In this document: one piece after another, positions 47,284 to 56,761 of the stretch
How the letters are laid out: every line of letters starts with the position of its first letter
Position numbering within the stretch: position 1 is the first letter of the stretch
Source of the DNA: Microbacterium hydrothermale
Lineage (GTDB): Bacteria > Actinomycetota > Actinomycetes > Actinomycetales > Microbacteriaceae
Assembly (NCBI RefSeq): GCF_004854025.1
Contig: NZ_STGM01000003.1
Coordinates: forward strand, 248,001-312,000
Length of the DNA stretch: 64,000 nt
Direction: 5' to 3'
The notes under the pieces: generated by a model
What the model saw: the letters and a program-made list of their open reading frames with translations, nothing else
What the model was told of the DNA's origin: nothing
Database searches by the model: none
Program-made: the position numbers and the translations under genes

Positions 47284-48681
47284 ATGCCGCTCACCCCCGG
47301 CCGTTGGCTGTCGTCGCTGCGCCGACTCGTCCACGCCGACGAGGCGACGTCGCTCGACACGACCCTGCTGCCCGTCATCGACGAGGCGCTCGCCACGCGC
47401 ATCCTCGACCTCGCCATCCGCATCGGCGAGACGATGCTCGTCGTCGGCGCGCCCGCGAACGAGGTCACGCTGACGATCGTGCGCGTGTGCGGGGCGTACG
47501 GGCTCGACCCGGTGCACGTCGACGTCACCTACAACTCGATCACGATCGCGCACAGCCGGCCCGGGGCCAGTCACCCCACCACCCTGTTGCGGGTCGTGCG
47601 CGGCTCCGTCCCCGACCACGCGAAACTTCAGCGGCTCCAGGCCCTCGTGACCGAGATCACCGGCGGGCTCGCCCTTGACGACGCGATCGCGCGCTGCCGC
47701 GCCATCCGGCGCCTGCCGTTCCGCTACCGACCGGCGATCGTCGTCGTCTCGCAGGCCTCCCTCGCGGCGGGGGTCGCGATCATGTTCGGCGCCAACTGGC
47801 TCGCGCTGGTGCTGTCGTTCATCGCCGCGGCGCTGGCCGCCACCACCCAGTACCTGATGGCCCGCGCGCGCGTGCCGTACTTCTTCGCGCAGATCGCCGG
47901 CGGCTTCGTCCTCACCGTCGTGGCGGCACTGTCGCCGCTGCTGCGGTACACCGGCATCGAGGCGGCGGCCGCGATCAGACCGTCGGTGATCGTGGCATCC
48001 GGGATCGTGCTCATGCTCGCCGGGCTCACGGTCGTGGGAGCGGCGCAGGATGCCATCGACGGTTTCGCCCTGACCGCGACGGGCCGCATCCTCGAGCTGA
48101 CGACGCAGACGCTCGGCGTGGTGCTCGGGATCCTCGCGGGACTCGAGACCGTGCGGGTGATCGGACTGGGGATGTCGCCGCCGTCGACGGCCCTCCCCCT
48201 CGGACCCGTCGTCCTGCAGTTCGTGGGCGCCGCGGTGATCGCCGTCGCCGTGGCGGTGTTCAACGGGGCGGGGGCGCGCATCATCCTCGTCAGCGCCGCT
48301 CTGAGTCTCGTGGCGTGGGCGGGCTACGTGGCCGCGACGGGTCTCGGCTTCGAGGTCGCCGCCGCGAGCGGGGTGGGGGCGTTCATCGGCAGCTTCGTCG
48401 GGATCGTGGTCGCCTACCGTCTGCACGTGCCGTCGGTGGCCATCACCACGGCCGCGATCCTGCCGCTCGTCCCGGGTGCGGCGGTGTTCCGGGGTCTGCT
48501 CGGAATCGTGGAGTCCGGCGACGACCCGGCCGTGCTCATGACCGGGGTCACCACCCTCGCGGGTGCGGCGACCATCGGCATCGCGCTCGCGGTCGGCGCC
48601 TCGCTCGGCATCTACTTGGGGCAGCCGGTGCGTGCGACCTTGTCGAGCGTCACGCGCGTGCGAGCGCGCGCGCGGCGCTAG
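47284..48681 (+). CDS. Threonine/serine exporter, ThrE family
   Basis: 465 residues, fused ThrE type. The N-terminal cytoplasmic part (about 1-150, [21 protein letters not shown] and the [10 protein letters not shown] segment) is followed by about ten membrane helices. The usual Gly-rich motifs [13 protein letters not shown] and [19 protein letters not shown] are present. ThrE exports threonine and serine with the proton gradient. Its divergent position next to lysC, and asd close by, fits control of threonine overflow. Confidence 0.92.
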   Translation: MPLTPGRWLSSLRRLVHADEATSLDTTLLPVIDEALATRILDLAIRIGETMLVVGAPANEVTLTIVRVCGAYGLDPVHVDVTYNSITIAHSRPGASHPTTLLRVVRGSVPDHAKLQRLQALVTEITGGLALDDAIARCRAIRRLPFRYRPAIVVVSQASLAAGVAIMFGANWLALVLSFIAAALAATTQYLMARARVPYFFAQIAGGFVLTVVAALSPLLRYTGIEAAAAIRPSVIVASGIVLMLAGLTVVGAAQDAIDGFALTATGRILELTTQTLGVVLGILAGLETVRVIGLGMSPPSTALPLGPVVLQFVGAAVIAVAVAVFNGAGARIILVSAALSLVAWAGYVAATGLGFEVAAASGVGAFIGSFVGIVVAYRLHVPSVAITTAAILPLVPGAAVFRGLLGIVESGDDPAVLMTGVTTLAGAATIGIALAVGASLGIYLGQPVRATLSSVTRVRARARR

Positions 48682-48738
48682 AGCCGCACATAGCGGCGGC
48701 GGCGGGAGCGAGCCGGGGCGGGAGAGCGCGACGCCGGG

Positions 48739-49551
48739 TCAGGGGCAGGAGCCGGGTCGTCGGCCCGCGTCGGTCTCGGACGCGTCCCGGTCGATGTCGA
48801 ACTCGATGCGCAGACGCCCTTCGGCGATCCGCACGTCGCGCGGGTGCAGGAAGCCCGGCATGGTCTCCGCGAGGCAGAGCGGAGCGGGCCCCGTCGCGGC
48901 GGGATCGGCACCCGTCTGCGCCTGCACCTGCTCTGCCGAGAGGGTCGCTCCGTTCACGGTGACGGCCGACAGCGCCACGCCGAGCCGACCGCCCTCGAAG
49001 CGCGGCGTCATCGTGACGCTCGCGTCGGCCGCGCCGGGCATCGCCCCGCCGACGACCATGTCGCCTCCCGAGAAGTCGATGCGCACCCGTCCCTGTTCCT
49101 CGGCGGGTATCAGGAGCGCGGTGGCCTGCGGCGCGGTCAGGGTCATCGCCGCGGACACGCGGTCGGCATCCCATCCTCCGTCTGTCCCTCGCAGGCCCTC
49201 GAGGGAGACGGTCAGATCCGCGTTGGCGCGGCCGGTCGGCAGGCTGAAGACCGTCGCGTCGACGCGGTCGAATCGTCCGAGGGCCTCCTGCACGAGGATG
49301 GAACCGGGGATGTCGACCCGCACGCGCTCGCTCCCGGAGATCGCCCACGCGGAGCGGACCCCGTCGGCGACCGTCCGCTCCGCCTCGGCGCGGGCCACCG
49401 TCTCGGCGATGAAGACCGCCGCCGAGAGGAGGACGACGAGGGCGCCGGCGAGCAGGGCGAGGAGGAGCGCCGTCCCCGACCGGACCGGCTCGGGCTCCTC
49501 GATCGGGCGCGCGGGAGGCAGCACGGCGGTCTGCTGATCGAAGAGGGTCAT
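48739..49551 (-). CDS. DUF2993 (LmeA-like) phospholipid-binding protein
   Basis: 270 residues. A cytoplasmic lead (about 1-28) and one membrane helix (about 29-53) are followed by an extracytoplasmic DUF2993 domain: RVDIPGSILVQEALGRFDRVDATV, a pattern of regular beta strands, and VTVNGATLSAEQ. LmeA of mycobacteria binds phospholipid and is needed for lipomannan biosynthesis. Here it ends the phosphate/surface cluster, only 10 bases after pstB. A link to lipid or surface polymer metabolism is inferred. Confidence 0.85.
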   Translation of the reverse strand: MTLFDQQTAVLPPARPIEEPEPVRSGTALLLALLAGALVVLLSAAVFIAETVARAEAERTVADGVRSAWAISGSERVRVDIPGSILVQEALGRFDRVDATVFSLPTGRANADLTVSLEGLRGTDGGWDADRVSAAMTLTAPQATALLIPAEEQGRVRIDFSGGDMVVGGAMPGAADASVTMTPRFEGGRLGVALSAVTVNGATLSAEQVQAQTGADPAATGPAPLCLAETMPGFLHPRDVRIAEGRLRIEFDIDRDASETDAGRRPGSCP

Positions 49552-49561
49552 GCGCCGCGCC

Positions 49562-50800
49562 TCACCCGAAGCGCCCGTTGACGTAGTCGTACGTGCGGGG
49601 GTCGATGGGCGAGTCGAACATGGCATCCGTGTCGCCGTGCTCGACGATGTGGCCGGGCTGACCCTGGGATGCCAGGAAGAACGCGCACTGCTGGGACACG
49701 CGCTGCGCCTGCTGCATGTTGTGGGTGACGATGACGATCGTCAGCTCCTTCTGCAGCTCGCCCATCGTCTCCTCGATCACGCGGGTCGAGGTGGGGTCGA
49801 GAGCCGAACACGGTTCGTCCATCAACAGCACGCGCGGCTTGATCGCGAGCGAGCGGGCGATGCACAGACGCTGCTGCTGGCCGCCCGACAAGCCGCCCCC
49901 GGGGGCGCGGAGGCGATCCTTGACCTCCTTCCACAGTCCAGCGCTCTGCAGCGACGTCTCGACGAGATGGTCCTTCTCGTCGCGCGAGGCGCGGGTGCCG
50001 GTGAGCCGCAGTCCCGCGATGACGTTGTCGTAGATCGACATCGCCGGGAACGGATTGGGCTTCTGGAAGACCATGCCGATGTGCTTGCGGGCGTCGATGA
50101 GACGGTGCCCGGCGTCGTAGATGTCGTCGCCGTCGAGCAGCACCTCGCCGGCGAGGGATGCCGAGGGCACCAGCTCGTGCATGCGGTTCAGGATGCGGAG
50201 GAAGGTCGACTTGCCGCACCCGGACGGGCCGATGAGGGCCGTCACCTGACCCGCCGGCATGGTCAGAGAGACGTCGAGGAGCACCTGATGATCGCCGAAC
50301 CACGCGGAGATCGACCGCGCATCGAGTTCGGACAGCGACGCCGCCGCCGGGGCGGGGACCTCGGGCCAGGCGGCGGGTGCGTGCGCCGTGAGACCGGGGG
50401 CGGTGAACACCGGCGGGGCCGTCGGGGCGAGTACCGCGGTGCGGGTGTCGAAGGGGGCGGCCGCGGACGGAGCGACGTCGACCGAGGGCGACGGGTCCCG
50501 ACGGGAGAAGAGCCGCCCCCCGCGCCGCGACGTCGGCGGGGCGGCGACAGCCGTCGCCCCGGCGCGATCCGCCTCGGCGAGCCCGTCGCGATCGAGCCCC
50601 TCGCGATCGAGCCCGTCGCGTTCGAGCCCGTCGCGTTCAAGCTCGGCGAGGATGAACGCCTCGTCGGGGCCCAGGACGTCGGTCATGAAGGGGTCCGAGG
50701 TGTCTCCCGCGGCGGAGCCGACGGGGTGCACCTCGGTGCGGGCGACATCGTCCCACGCCGGGGCGTTCGCCTCGTCGCGGGGATCGGGGGTCGAGGTCAT
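49562..50800 (-). CDS. pstB: Phosphate ABC transporter ATPase with long N-terminal extension
   Basis: 412 residues; normal PstB is about 255. Residues 160-412 form a complete ATPase: Walker [10 protein letters not shown] (191-199), QKPNPFP Q-loop, signature [13 protein letters not shown], Walker [14 protein letters not shown], and His in [12 protein letters not shown]. The extra region 1-159 is acidic then Pro/Ala-rich and contains four tandem five-residue repeats (ERDGL type, 55-74), with no family I know. GAGCGAGACCCC precedes the ATG. It is separated from pstC, pstA and pstS by six surface-protein genes. A tether or regulatory role for the extension is inferred. Confidence 0.93.
   Translation of the reverse strand: MTSTPDPRDEANAPAWDDVARTEVHPVGSAAGDTSDPFMTDVLGPDEAFILAELERDGLERDGLDREGLDRDGLAEADRAGATAVAAPPTSRRGGRLFSRRDPSPSVDVAPSAAAPFDTRTAVLAPTAPPVFTAPGLTAHAPAAWPEVPAPAAASLSELDARSISAWFGDHQVLLDVSLTMPAGQVTALIGPSGCGKSTFLRILNRMHELVPSASLAGEVLLDGDDIYDAGHRLIDARKHIGMVFQKPNPFPAMSIYDNVIAGLRLTGTRASRDEKDHLVETSLQSAGLWKEVKDRLRAPGGGLSGGQQQRLCIARSLAIKPRVLLMDEPCSALDPTSTRVIEETMGELQKELTIVIVTHNMQQAQRVSQQCAFFLASQGQPGHIVEHGDTDAMFDSPIDPRTYDYVNGRFG
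50579..50638 (-). repeat. pstB: 15-bp tandem repeat in the pstB extension
   Basis: Four consecutive copies of GAGCCCGTCGCGATC (forward strand, one or two changes per copy) encode [15 protein letters not shown] and DRDGL on the minus strand. In-frame repeat; copy number may vary between strains. Confidence 0.9.
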
Positions 50801-50810
50801 GGGGTCTCGC

Positions 50811-51893
50811 TCACAGGAGGTTGGGGAGGAGGCGGATGAGCTGGTCGGAGACGAACACGCTCGCCAGCAGGAGGACGGGGGCGAAGACGATCCACGTCTT
50901 CTGCCATCCGACGCGGCGGTACGCCCACACGGCGACGAACTCGGCCACGACGAGCAGCTGCAGGGCGAACACCAGCGCCCACACCGTCGTCATGTCGGTC
51001 GCGAGGGGCTGCGCCTGGGGAGGGAGGGTCATCGAAGTGGTCTGGCGGGCGCCGGCGGGCTTCGCCGCCCCGGTGGCGCGGGCATCGAGGTAGGCGACCC
51101 CCGTCGGGAGGTACGGCGCCCCGCGCGCGGTCATGAGGATCAGCCTGCTCTCGCCGCGGACAGGAGCAGGCGGTGTCGGATCGCCCGCGTAGCGCACGCC
51201 GAGCACCTCGAACGTCTGCTCGCCCTGCCCGGTGCGCACGGTGAACGTCTCGCCCGGCTGCAGGGACTGGAGACCACCGAAGGGTCCGCCGAACGCGGCC
51301 GCGCGCCCCATCAGCACGCTCACCCCCGCCTGACCGGGAAGGACGGTGTCGCGCCGGTGACCGGGTCCGTGCATGAGCACCCCGGAGGTCGTCCCCTCGG
51401 AGATCACCTCGTCGACCCCGAGCTGCGGGATCGAGAGGATGCCGACGGGGGCTCCGTCGGGGAGCAGGTGATCCTCGAAATCGCCCTCGCTCACGGGGGC
51501 CGTACCGGCCGCCAGCTGCGCGCGGAAGGTGTCGCGCGCCTGCTGCTGCGCGGCGAAGTGCGAGACGTGACTGATCACGAGCAGATTGACCAGGAACACC
51601 AGCACCAGCACCGACAGCGACACGAGCATCCCGCGCAGGAACACCTGACCGGGGGCCAGCGGAGCGTAGACGGGACGCGCCCGCGGCGGGCGGCGGGGCG
51701 GCCGCGGCGGCATCGGTCCCGACCCGGGACGCGCGCCGCGCGGTGCCGCTGCCCCCGTGGGGGTGGCGATCGGGGCGGACGCGATCGACGCGGCGACACC
51801 CGCCCGCCGGGATGCGACGGGGAACGGCAGCGCCCCGGCCACGGCGCGGGCCGTGTCGGCCCACCGCGGGCCCAGGCGGCCGAGCAGGGTCAC
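50811..51893 (-). CDS. Sortase-fold membrane protein lacking all catalytic residues (pseudosortase)
   Basis: 360 residues. Layout: Arg/Pro/Ala-rich cytoplasmic region (1-82), helix (86-107), extracytoplasmic sortase-like domain (about 148-272), then two helices near the C-terminus (about 296-320 and 330-352). The domain follows the sortase order: [49 protein letters not shown] (where sortases have AGHR), LQPGE, and RLILMTARG (where they have TLTTC). His is replaced by Arg197 and Cys by Ala256, and the entire protein has no cysteine, so transpeptidation is impossible. It starts with GTG in the stop of the upstream gene. A structural or binding role is inferred. Confidence 0.82.
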   Translation of the reverse strand: MTLLGRLGPRWADTARAVAGALPFPVASRRAGVAASIASAPIATPTGAAAPRGARPGSGPMPPRPPRRPPRARPVYAPLAPGQVFLRGMLVSLSVLVLVFLVNLLVISHVSHFAAQQQARDTFRAQLAAGTAPVSEGDFEDHLLPDGAPVGILSIPQLGVDEVISEGTTSGVLMHGPGHRRDTVLPGQAGVSVLMGRAAAFGGPFGGLQSLQPGETFTVRTGQGEQTFEVLGVRYAGDPTPPAPVRGESRLILMTARGAPYLPTGVAYLDARATGAAKPAGARQTTSMTLPPQAQPLATDMTTVWALVFALQLLVVAEFVAVWAYRRVGWQKTWIVFAPVLLLASVFVSDQLIRLLPNLL

Positions 51894-52672
51894 GTCGTCA
51901 CCACCGTCGCGGTCGCCGCGCGGCGCAGGCCGACACGGATCACCTGCACGAGCGTGAGGGCCACGGCGACGAGCACCGCGAGCGAGATCAGCACCCACGG
52001 GAACATCAGCGCCAGCGCATCGCGTGTGACGGGGGTCAGCGCGACGCCGTCCACGCTCTCGGGCGGGGTGAGGGTGACGTGGGTCGACAGAAGCGTCCAC
52101 TGCCCCCCGTGCTTCAGGCGCGCGGCGACCACGCGCGTCTCCCCCGGCTGCAGGGCCGGGACGGCGACGTCGTCGACGGTGTCGAGGCGCTGCGGGAAGA
52201 TGCCCGTGTCCATCGAGAAGTCCGCGGTCGCATCGATGGGGCTCGACGAGGCGTTGCGCACCGTGAACCAGACGTCGACGACTCCCCCGGCCGGATCGAC
52301 CGCGGGGGTCGCCGCGGCGTTCAACCCGCCGACGTACAGCATCCCGGCGATGCTCACCTCGCCGGTCGGCGCGGTCCCGCCCCCGGCGGGGGCGCCTCCG
52401 CCCGCTCCCGGGGCCGGCGCGGGGGCGGGAAGCGGACGGGAGCCGCCCGAGGGGACGGCGCCCGCCCCGCCGGTCGGCGAACCGGACCCGCCGTCACCGG
52501 CGGCCGTCGGAGCCGGGGTGGGCGTGGCCGAGCCGTCCGTGATGGTCACGGAGAGCGTGCCGGAATCGTCGGCGGATGCCGCGGAGCCGACGCCGAGCGA
52601 CCCCACGGCCAGAGCCACGGCCAGGACGCACCGTGCGATTCCGACGGGACGCGGCCGCCGGGCGCGGTTCAC
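51890..52672 (-). CDS. Membrane-anchored surface protein, short paralogue of the WxL-interacting protein
   Basis: 260 residues. Signal peptide (about 1-33), a Thr/Pro/Gly-rich region (about 45-105), a beta-rich domain (about 108-215) and one C-terminal membrane helix with a basic tail. The segment before the helix, PVTRDALALMFPW, matches PITRDAVTFAVPW of the gene upstream, so the two share a common C-terminal unit. WFTVRNASSSPIDATADF resembles an Ig-like fold. Coupled by GTGA overlaps at both ends. Function unknown; part of the surface assembly by context. Confidence 0.78.
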   Translation of the reverse strand: MNRARRPRPVGIARCVLAVALAVGSLGVGSAASADDSGTLSVTITDGSATPTPAPTAAGDGGSGSPTGGAGAVPSGGSRPLPAPAPAPGAGGGAPAGGGTAPTGEVSIAGMLYVGGLNAAATPAVDPAGGVVDVWFTVRNASSSPIDATADFSMDTGIFPQRLDTVDDVAVPALQPGETRVVAARLKHGGQWTLLSTHVTLTPPESVDGVALTPVTRDALALMFPWVLISLAVLVAVALTLVQVIRVGLRRAATATVVTT

Positions 52673-53838
52673 GAGCCGTCCGCCCGGGCCCCCACGAGGG
52701 CGGCGGCGTCATCGGCCGCGGTGCGCGCGACGAAGTCCATCCACTCCTGCGCGCGCTGCTCGTCGCGGCGACGTCGCCAGCGCAGGAGCAGGACCGCTCC
52801 CGCGGCGAGCGCCGCGACGATGAGCAGCGTCCACGGCACGGCGAAGGTCACGGCATCCCGGGTGATGGGCACCATGGTGAGCTGCATGGACGGATCCGGC
52901 GATTCGACGAACGGGTTGAGCACGGTGTGCGGGTTGAGGTACAGCCACTGGCCGACCCCGTCGACCGTGTGCTCGTAGGTCGCGCTGTTGCCGGGGAGCA
53001 GGACCGGGACCCCGCCGCCCTGCTCCCCCGTCGCCGGGATGCCGAACCAGGTGCCGACGCCCGAGGTGAGGTTGGCGGCGAGGGCGATGTTGCCGGGGTT
53101 CGTCACGGTGTACCGCAACCGCACCGAGCCCGCGAACGGGTTCCACCACGCCCCCTCGTACGACGCCTCGTAACTCGTGAGCGAGAGCTGCGGCTGCAGG
53201 TCCCCCGACACGCGGGCGAAGATCGCGGTCGCCACGCGACGGTCGACGTTGACCTGCGCTCCGCTCTCGATGACGGATGCCACGACCCCGCCGACGTGAT
53301 CGCCCGGGGTGGCGTCCGCGGGCACCGCGACGGTGAAGGTGAGAAGGCGCACCTCCTGCGGGTCGAGGGAGAACGTGACGCGATCGCTCACGTCGTCAAA
53401 CCGCACCCACGACCCGACCGAGGTGGGCGTGGCATCCGTCGGAAGCAGCGAGAAGTCGCCGGTGTCGGCGTTGAACGCGTCGGTGGCGTAGACGGTGAAG
53501 TCCTGGCGTGCGGTGCCGGTGTTGCCGACGAGCACGCGGTCGGTCACGGTCTGGCCCGGGTCGGCGGAGACGGTGAAGCGTGATCGCCCGTCGGGGCGGC
53601 CGTCTTCACCCGCGGGGCGGGTCGCGACGCCGACGGTCGCGGCATCCGCATCACCCTCGGCGGCGAGGAGCGACGGCGTCGTCGACGCGGGGGCGGCGAT
53701 CGAGGCGGGAACGGTCACGGGGGCGCCGGATGCCGCGGACGCGGCCGTCGGAACGCACAGGAGGGCGGCGATCGCGGCGGTGGCGATCGAGGCGGCGCCC
53801 AGAGCCGGGAAGCGGCGCCGCGAGGTCGAGGAGAGCAC
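52669..53838 (-). CDS. DUF916-type WxL-interacting protein
   Basis: 389 residues. Signal peptide (about 1-36), a DUF916-like domain with SADPGQTVTDRVLVGNTGTARQDFTVYATDAF and TPGDHVGGVVAS, a second beta domain (about 190-310) with TNPGNIALAANL, then a C-terminal helix and a basic cytoplasmic tail. In Firmicutes such proteins bind WxL proteins at the cell wall. Start: GTG at 53838 has GGAGA six bases upstream; the TTG two codons earlier is too close to it. Four-base overlap with the next gene. Confidence 0.85.
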   Translation of the reverse strand: MLSSTSRRRFPALGAASIATAAIAALLCVPTAASAASGAPVTVPASIAAPASTTPSLLAAEGDADAATVGVATRPAGEDGRPDGRSRFTVSADPGQTVTDRVLVGNTGTARQDFTVYATDAFNADTGDFSLLPTDATPTSVGSWVRFDDVSDRVTFSLDPQEVRLLTFTVAVPADATPGDHVGGVVASVIESGAQVNVDRRVATAIFARVSGDLQPQLSLTSYEASYEGAWWNPFAGSVRLRYTVTNPGNIALAANLTSGVGTWFGIPATGEQGGGVPVLLPGNSATYEHTVDGVGQWLYLNPHTVLNPFVESPDPSMQLTMVPITRDAVTFAVPWTLLIVAALAAGAVLLLRWRRRRDEQRAQEWMDFVARTAADDAAALVGARADGS

Positions 53839-53931
53839 GGTCAATCTCCGCAGATGGGGGCGACGCGAGTGTGTCGCCGAGGTGAACGAGGGCTGAGGGG
53901 AACGGATCGGGCGTGGGCGCCCGACGCGGGA

Positions 53932-53966
53932 CCGCGCGGAGGGATCGATCGGATCCCTCCGCGCGG
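53932..53966 (-). terminator. Hairpin after the WxL-like gene
   Basis: Perfect 15-bp stem (53932-53946 with 53952-53966), 5-base loop, 17 bases after the stop codon. No T-run. It may attenuate rather than end transcription into the DUF916 gene, as there is no other obvious promoter for that gene. Confidence 0.65.
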
Positions 53967-53983
53967 CCGCGGCGCGGGTCAGC

Positions 53984-55543
53984 TCACTTGGAGGTGAGGG
54001 TGACCGTCAGGGTCGAGGTGTAGTCGCCCGTCTGCGCGTCCTTCGGTGCGGTGAAGGTGAGGTCGGCGTCGAAGAGCGCACCCGTGGTGAGCGTCGAGAC
54101 CGCCGTGCTCGAGGCGATCGTCGAGCCCGTGCCGACCGTCACACCGGTGATCGGCGTGTAGCCGGAGTAGGCCTTCGGCGTCAGCGCGAGCGCGCTCGCG
54201 GGGATCTGGTCGCCGGCGCCGTTGGTGAAGGGACTCCACGCGGCGGTGAGGTCCCACCCCTTGAGGACATTGCGGTCGTCGACGACGGTGACCTTGCCGA
54301 GGGCCTTGGTCACGCTCTTGTCGCGCGCGACGCTGCCGAAATCGACCTTGGTGGCCTCGGCGTTGAGCGACCACAGGTCGCTCGCGGTCACGGCGGCCGT
54401 CAGGTCGACGTTGTCGGCGATGGGGTCGCCCGACGACGAGACCTTCGTGAAGGTGTCCCAGGCGAGGATGCCGAAGTCGGCGTCGCCGGGGAGCACGAGG
54501 GCGATCGTGTGCTCGCCGCCGGGGAGGCTCGAGATGTCGACCGAGAAGTTACCGTTGCCGTCATCGGTGACCTGACCGAGGTCCGTGCGCTCCGACCAGG
54601 CCCACGCCTCGAGGGTCTTGCCCTTGTTGGCGGCGCCGGCGGGGACGACGATGTTCTTCGCGCCCTTCGCCGGGTCGGCCACGTCGACCTTGTTCGCCGA
54701 GGAGCCCGACGGCTTGTCGGGGCCGGTCTTGCCGGTGGTGACGGAGCCCGAGAAGGCCTTCTCGGCGCTGCCCGCGCTGTTGGTCGCGACGGCGGTGAAG
54801 CTGTACGCGCCCCCGGTTGTGGGCGTTCCCGCGACGACACCCGTGGAGGCGTCGAGGGTCAGGCCGGCGGGAAGCGAGCCGCCGTCCTTGATCGACCACG
54901 TGAGGGGTGCCGTGCCGTCGGCGGTCAGCGTCTGCGAGAACGGCGTCCCGACGACGAGGCCGTCGATCGCACCGCTGACGGTGGTCGGGGCCGTGACCGC
55001 GGGGCCGGAGCTCTGCGGGTCGAACGTCCAGTCGCCGCCGGGCTTGACGTGGATGCCGACGAACTTCACGCCGGCGTCGGCGATGTTGAGGCCGTTGTTG
55101 CGGGTCCACGCGAAGCCGAGGCTGAAGTCGCCGCCGTTCGCCTTGACCTGGGCCCAGTTGCCGAACAGGAAGCCCGAGAGGGTCAGGTTCGGCGACATGA
55201 TGTCGACCGTGCCGGGGGTGAGGGCGCCGTCGCTGGACGCCGTCCACGCCGACATGGTGGTCTCCTTGCCCTGGGGGGCGATGAAGTAGGCCACGCCGGT
55301 CGCGTCGGGGGTGCCCGGGAACGTGACGGTGATGTCGTCGACGGTCGGTCCGGGGGTGGCCAGGACCTGGGAGTCCCAGCTCAGGACGGAGTCGTCGGCG
55401 AGCAGGTGCCCGTCGCCGCCGTCGAGGAGGTAGAACTGCGGCGCCGGCGTGGCGGCGTTCGCCGCGGTGGCCGAGAAGCCGCCCGCGAGAAGCGAGACCG
55501 CCGTCGCCGCGGCGACGATCGTCCCGAACTTCTTGATGTTCAT
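53984..55543 (-). CDS. Secreted protein with a divergent WxL-like C-terminal domain
   Basis: 519 residues. Signal peptide (about 1-29), an N-terminal beta domain (about 30-185), a putative-Ig repeat (about 190-270, SLPAGLTLDASTGVVAGTPT), a linker, then two beta domains. The C-terminal domain has the first WxL motif intact (LKGWDLTAAWSPF) and a second motif with the Trp replaced by Val (GDYTSTLTVTL), giving the pattern of the WxL peptidoglycan-binding domain. No membrane anchor. AAAAGGA precedes the ATG. Its neighbour is the matching DUF916 protein. The family call is from motif and context. Confidence 0.7.
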   Translation of the reverse strand: MNIKKFGTIVAAATAVSLLAGGFSATAANAATPAPQFYLLDGGDGHLLADDSVLSWDSQVLATPGPTVDDITVTFPGTPDATGVAYFIAPQGKETTMSAWTASSDGALTPGTVDIMSPNLTLSGFLFGNWAQVKANGGDFSLGFAWTRNNGLNIADAGVKFVGIHVKPGGDWTFDPQSSGPAVTAPTTVSGAIDGLVVGTPFSQTLTADGTAPLTWSIKDGGSLPAGLTLDASTGVVAGTPTTGGAYSFTAVATNSAGSAEKAFSGSVTTGKTGPDKPSGSSANKVDVADPAKGAKNIVVPAGAANKGKTLEAWAWSERTDLGQVTDDGNGNFSVDISSLPGGEHTIALVLPGDADFGILAWDTFTKVSSSGDPIADNVDLTAAVTASDLWSLNAEATKVDFGSVARDKSVTKALGKVTVVDDRNVLKGWDLTAAWSPFTNGAGDQIPASALALTPKAYSGYTPITGVTVGTGSTIASSTAVSTLTTGALFDADLTFTAPKDAQTGDYTSTLTVTLTSK

Positions 55544-55572
55544 CGAAGTGAGTCCTTTTCCGAGCTCGAAGG

Positions 55573-56673
55573 TCACAGCGTCGCGAACGCGCGCTGGATG
55601 GTGGTGGTGGAGGGGGCGAGGAAGCCGAACTTCTTCTTCACGCCACCCACGGAGACCGGCAGCGCACCGAAGCTGGTGAGGCTGTTGGCGACCGAGGGGT
55701 TGACGAGGTTCGCCAGGCCGGCGTCGTACTTCGCGTCACCGGGGACGATGCGCGCGTACTCGACGACGAGGTAGGTGTCGCGGCCGAAGGTCGCGTCCTT
55801 GTAGAAGTCCGTGTTGGGGACGAGGTTGGGAGCGGTGCCCGTGAAGGCGGGCTCGCCGCCGACCGGGGAGCCGAAGCTGGCACCGGAGTTGAGGGTGGTG
55901 TTGACCCCGGTCGCCCCGTTCGCCTGCGCGATCCAGCTGGCCGCGCTGAAGGGGATGAGGTCGTTGGCGCCGAGCACCGAGGCGTCGTTCTCGGGCGTGG
56001 TGCCGTTGGCGTCGGTGACGCACGAGCCGAGGGTCGGGTTGCCGATCGCACCGAGGAAGAAGTTGCGCGTGCCCGAACCGCTCTGGGGCAGGCGCGGCTT
56101 GACCGTGACGCCGCCGACGGAGGTGGTGTTGCACTCGTAGATGGACTTCAGCTGAGCGGCGCTCAGCGTGGCCCACGACGAGTCGCCGCCCTTGTACGCG
56201 AAGCCCACGGCGTCGCGGGCGAAGGGCACGTAGGCGAGCAGACCGTTGGCGTTGGCGTTGCTGCCCGGTCCGCTCGAGGAGCGGGCGATGTCGACCTGGC
56301 CGGTGATCGGACGGGCCGGCACGCCGGCGTTGCCGCTGTAGGCCGCTCCGGTGATGGAGGCGCGCAGCGCCGTGACACCCGCACCCGACCCGGCGGGGCG
56401 TCCGAAGAACGGACCGCCCTGCTTGGTCTGGATCGCGGTCGCACCGAATGCGTCGAAGTTCCCGAGCGTCTTGTTGCTCGAGGTCACGCGCACGAGCGAA
56501 CCGGTGAGGGTGGTTCCGTTCGTGATCGCGTTGACGGAGTCCTGCAGCGTGTCGGACCCGACCAGCGCGTAGCTGTTCGAGACCGGTTCGGCCGAGGCCA
56601 CCGAGGCGACGCCGAATCCGGCGATCGCGATACCGCAGGCCGCGCCCATGGCGGCCAGCTTCTTGAGCTTCAA
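55573..56673 (-). CDS. Secreted PstS-like phosphate-binding protein, no lipobox
   Basis: 366 residues. Signal peptide (about 1-28) ends in ASAEP without a lipobox cysteine, so the protein is released or held by other surface proteins. Periplasmic-binding-protein pattern: YALVGSDTLQDSV at the start (PstS GSxT motif) and LPQSGSGTRNFF (PstS SGT motif), then FGRDTYLVVEYARI. TTG start with AAAGG seven bases upstream. It lies 29 bases before the WxL-like gene and 88 after the large PstS-like gene. It may be a second phosphate receptor or a surface display protein. Confidence 0.8.
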   Translation of the reverse strand: MKLKKLAAMGAACGIAIAGFGVASVASAEPVSNSYALVGSDTLQDSVNAITNGTTLTGSLVRVTSSNKTLGNFDAFGATAIQTKQGGPFFGRPAGSGAGVTALRASITGAAYSGNAGVPARPITGQVDIARSSSGPGSNANANGLLAYVPFARDAVGFAYKGGDSSWATLSAAQLKSIYECNTTSVGGVTVKPRLPQSGSGTRNFFLGAIGNPTLGSCVTDANGTTPENDASVLGANDLIPFSAASWIAQANGATGVNTTLNSGASFGSPVGGEPAFTGTAPNLVPNTDFYKDATFGRDTYLVVEYARIVPGDAKYDAGLANLVNPSVANSLTSFGALPVSVGGVKKKFGFLAPSTTTIQRAFATL

Positions 56674-56761
56674 CTCAATGCCTTTCGATGTGTGATGCAG
56701 TGATGGGGGTTCGGGTGTTCAGTTGGGAGAGGGCAGGTCGTGGGGTGTCAGCGGCGCGACG

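Noticed and set aside
50811..51893. Active housekeeping sortase
   Set aside because: No cysteine in the protein and the His position is Arg, so it cannot be a transpeptidase.
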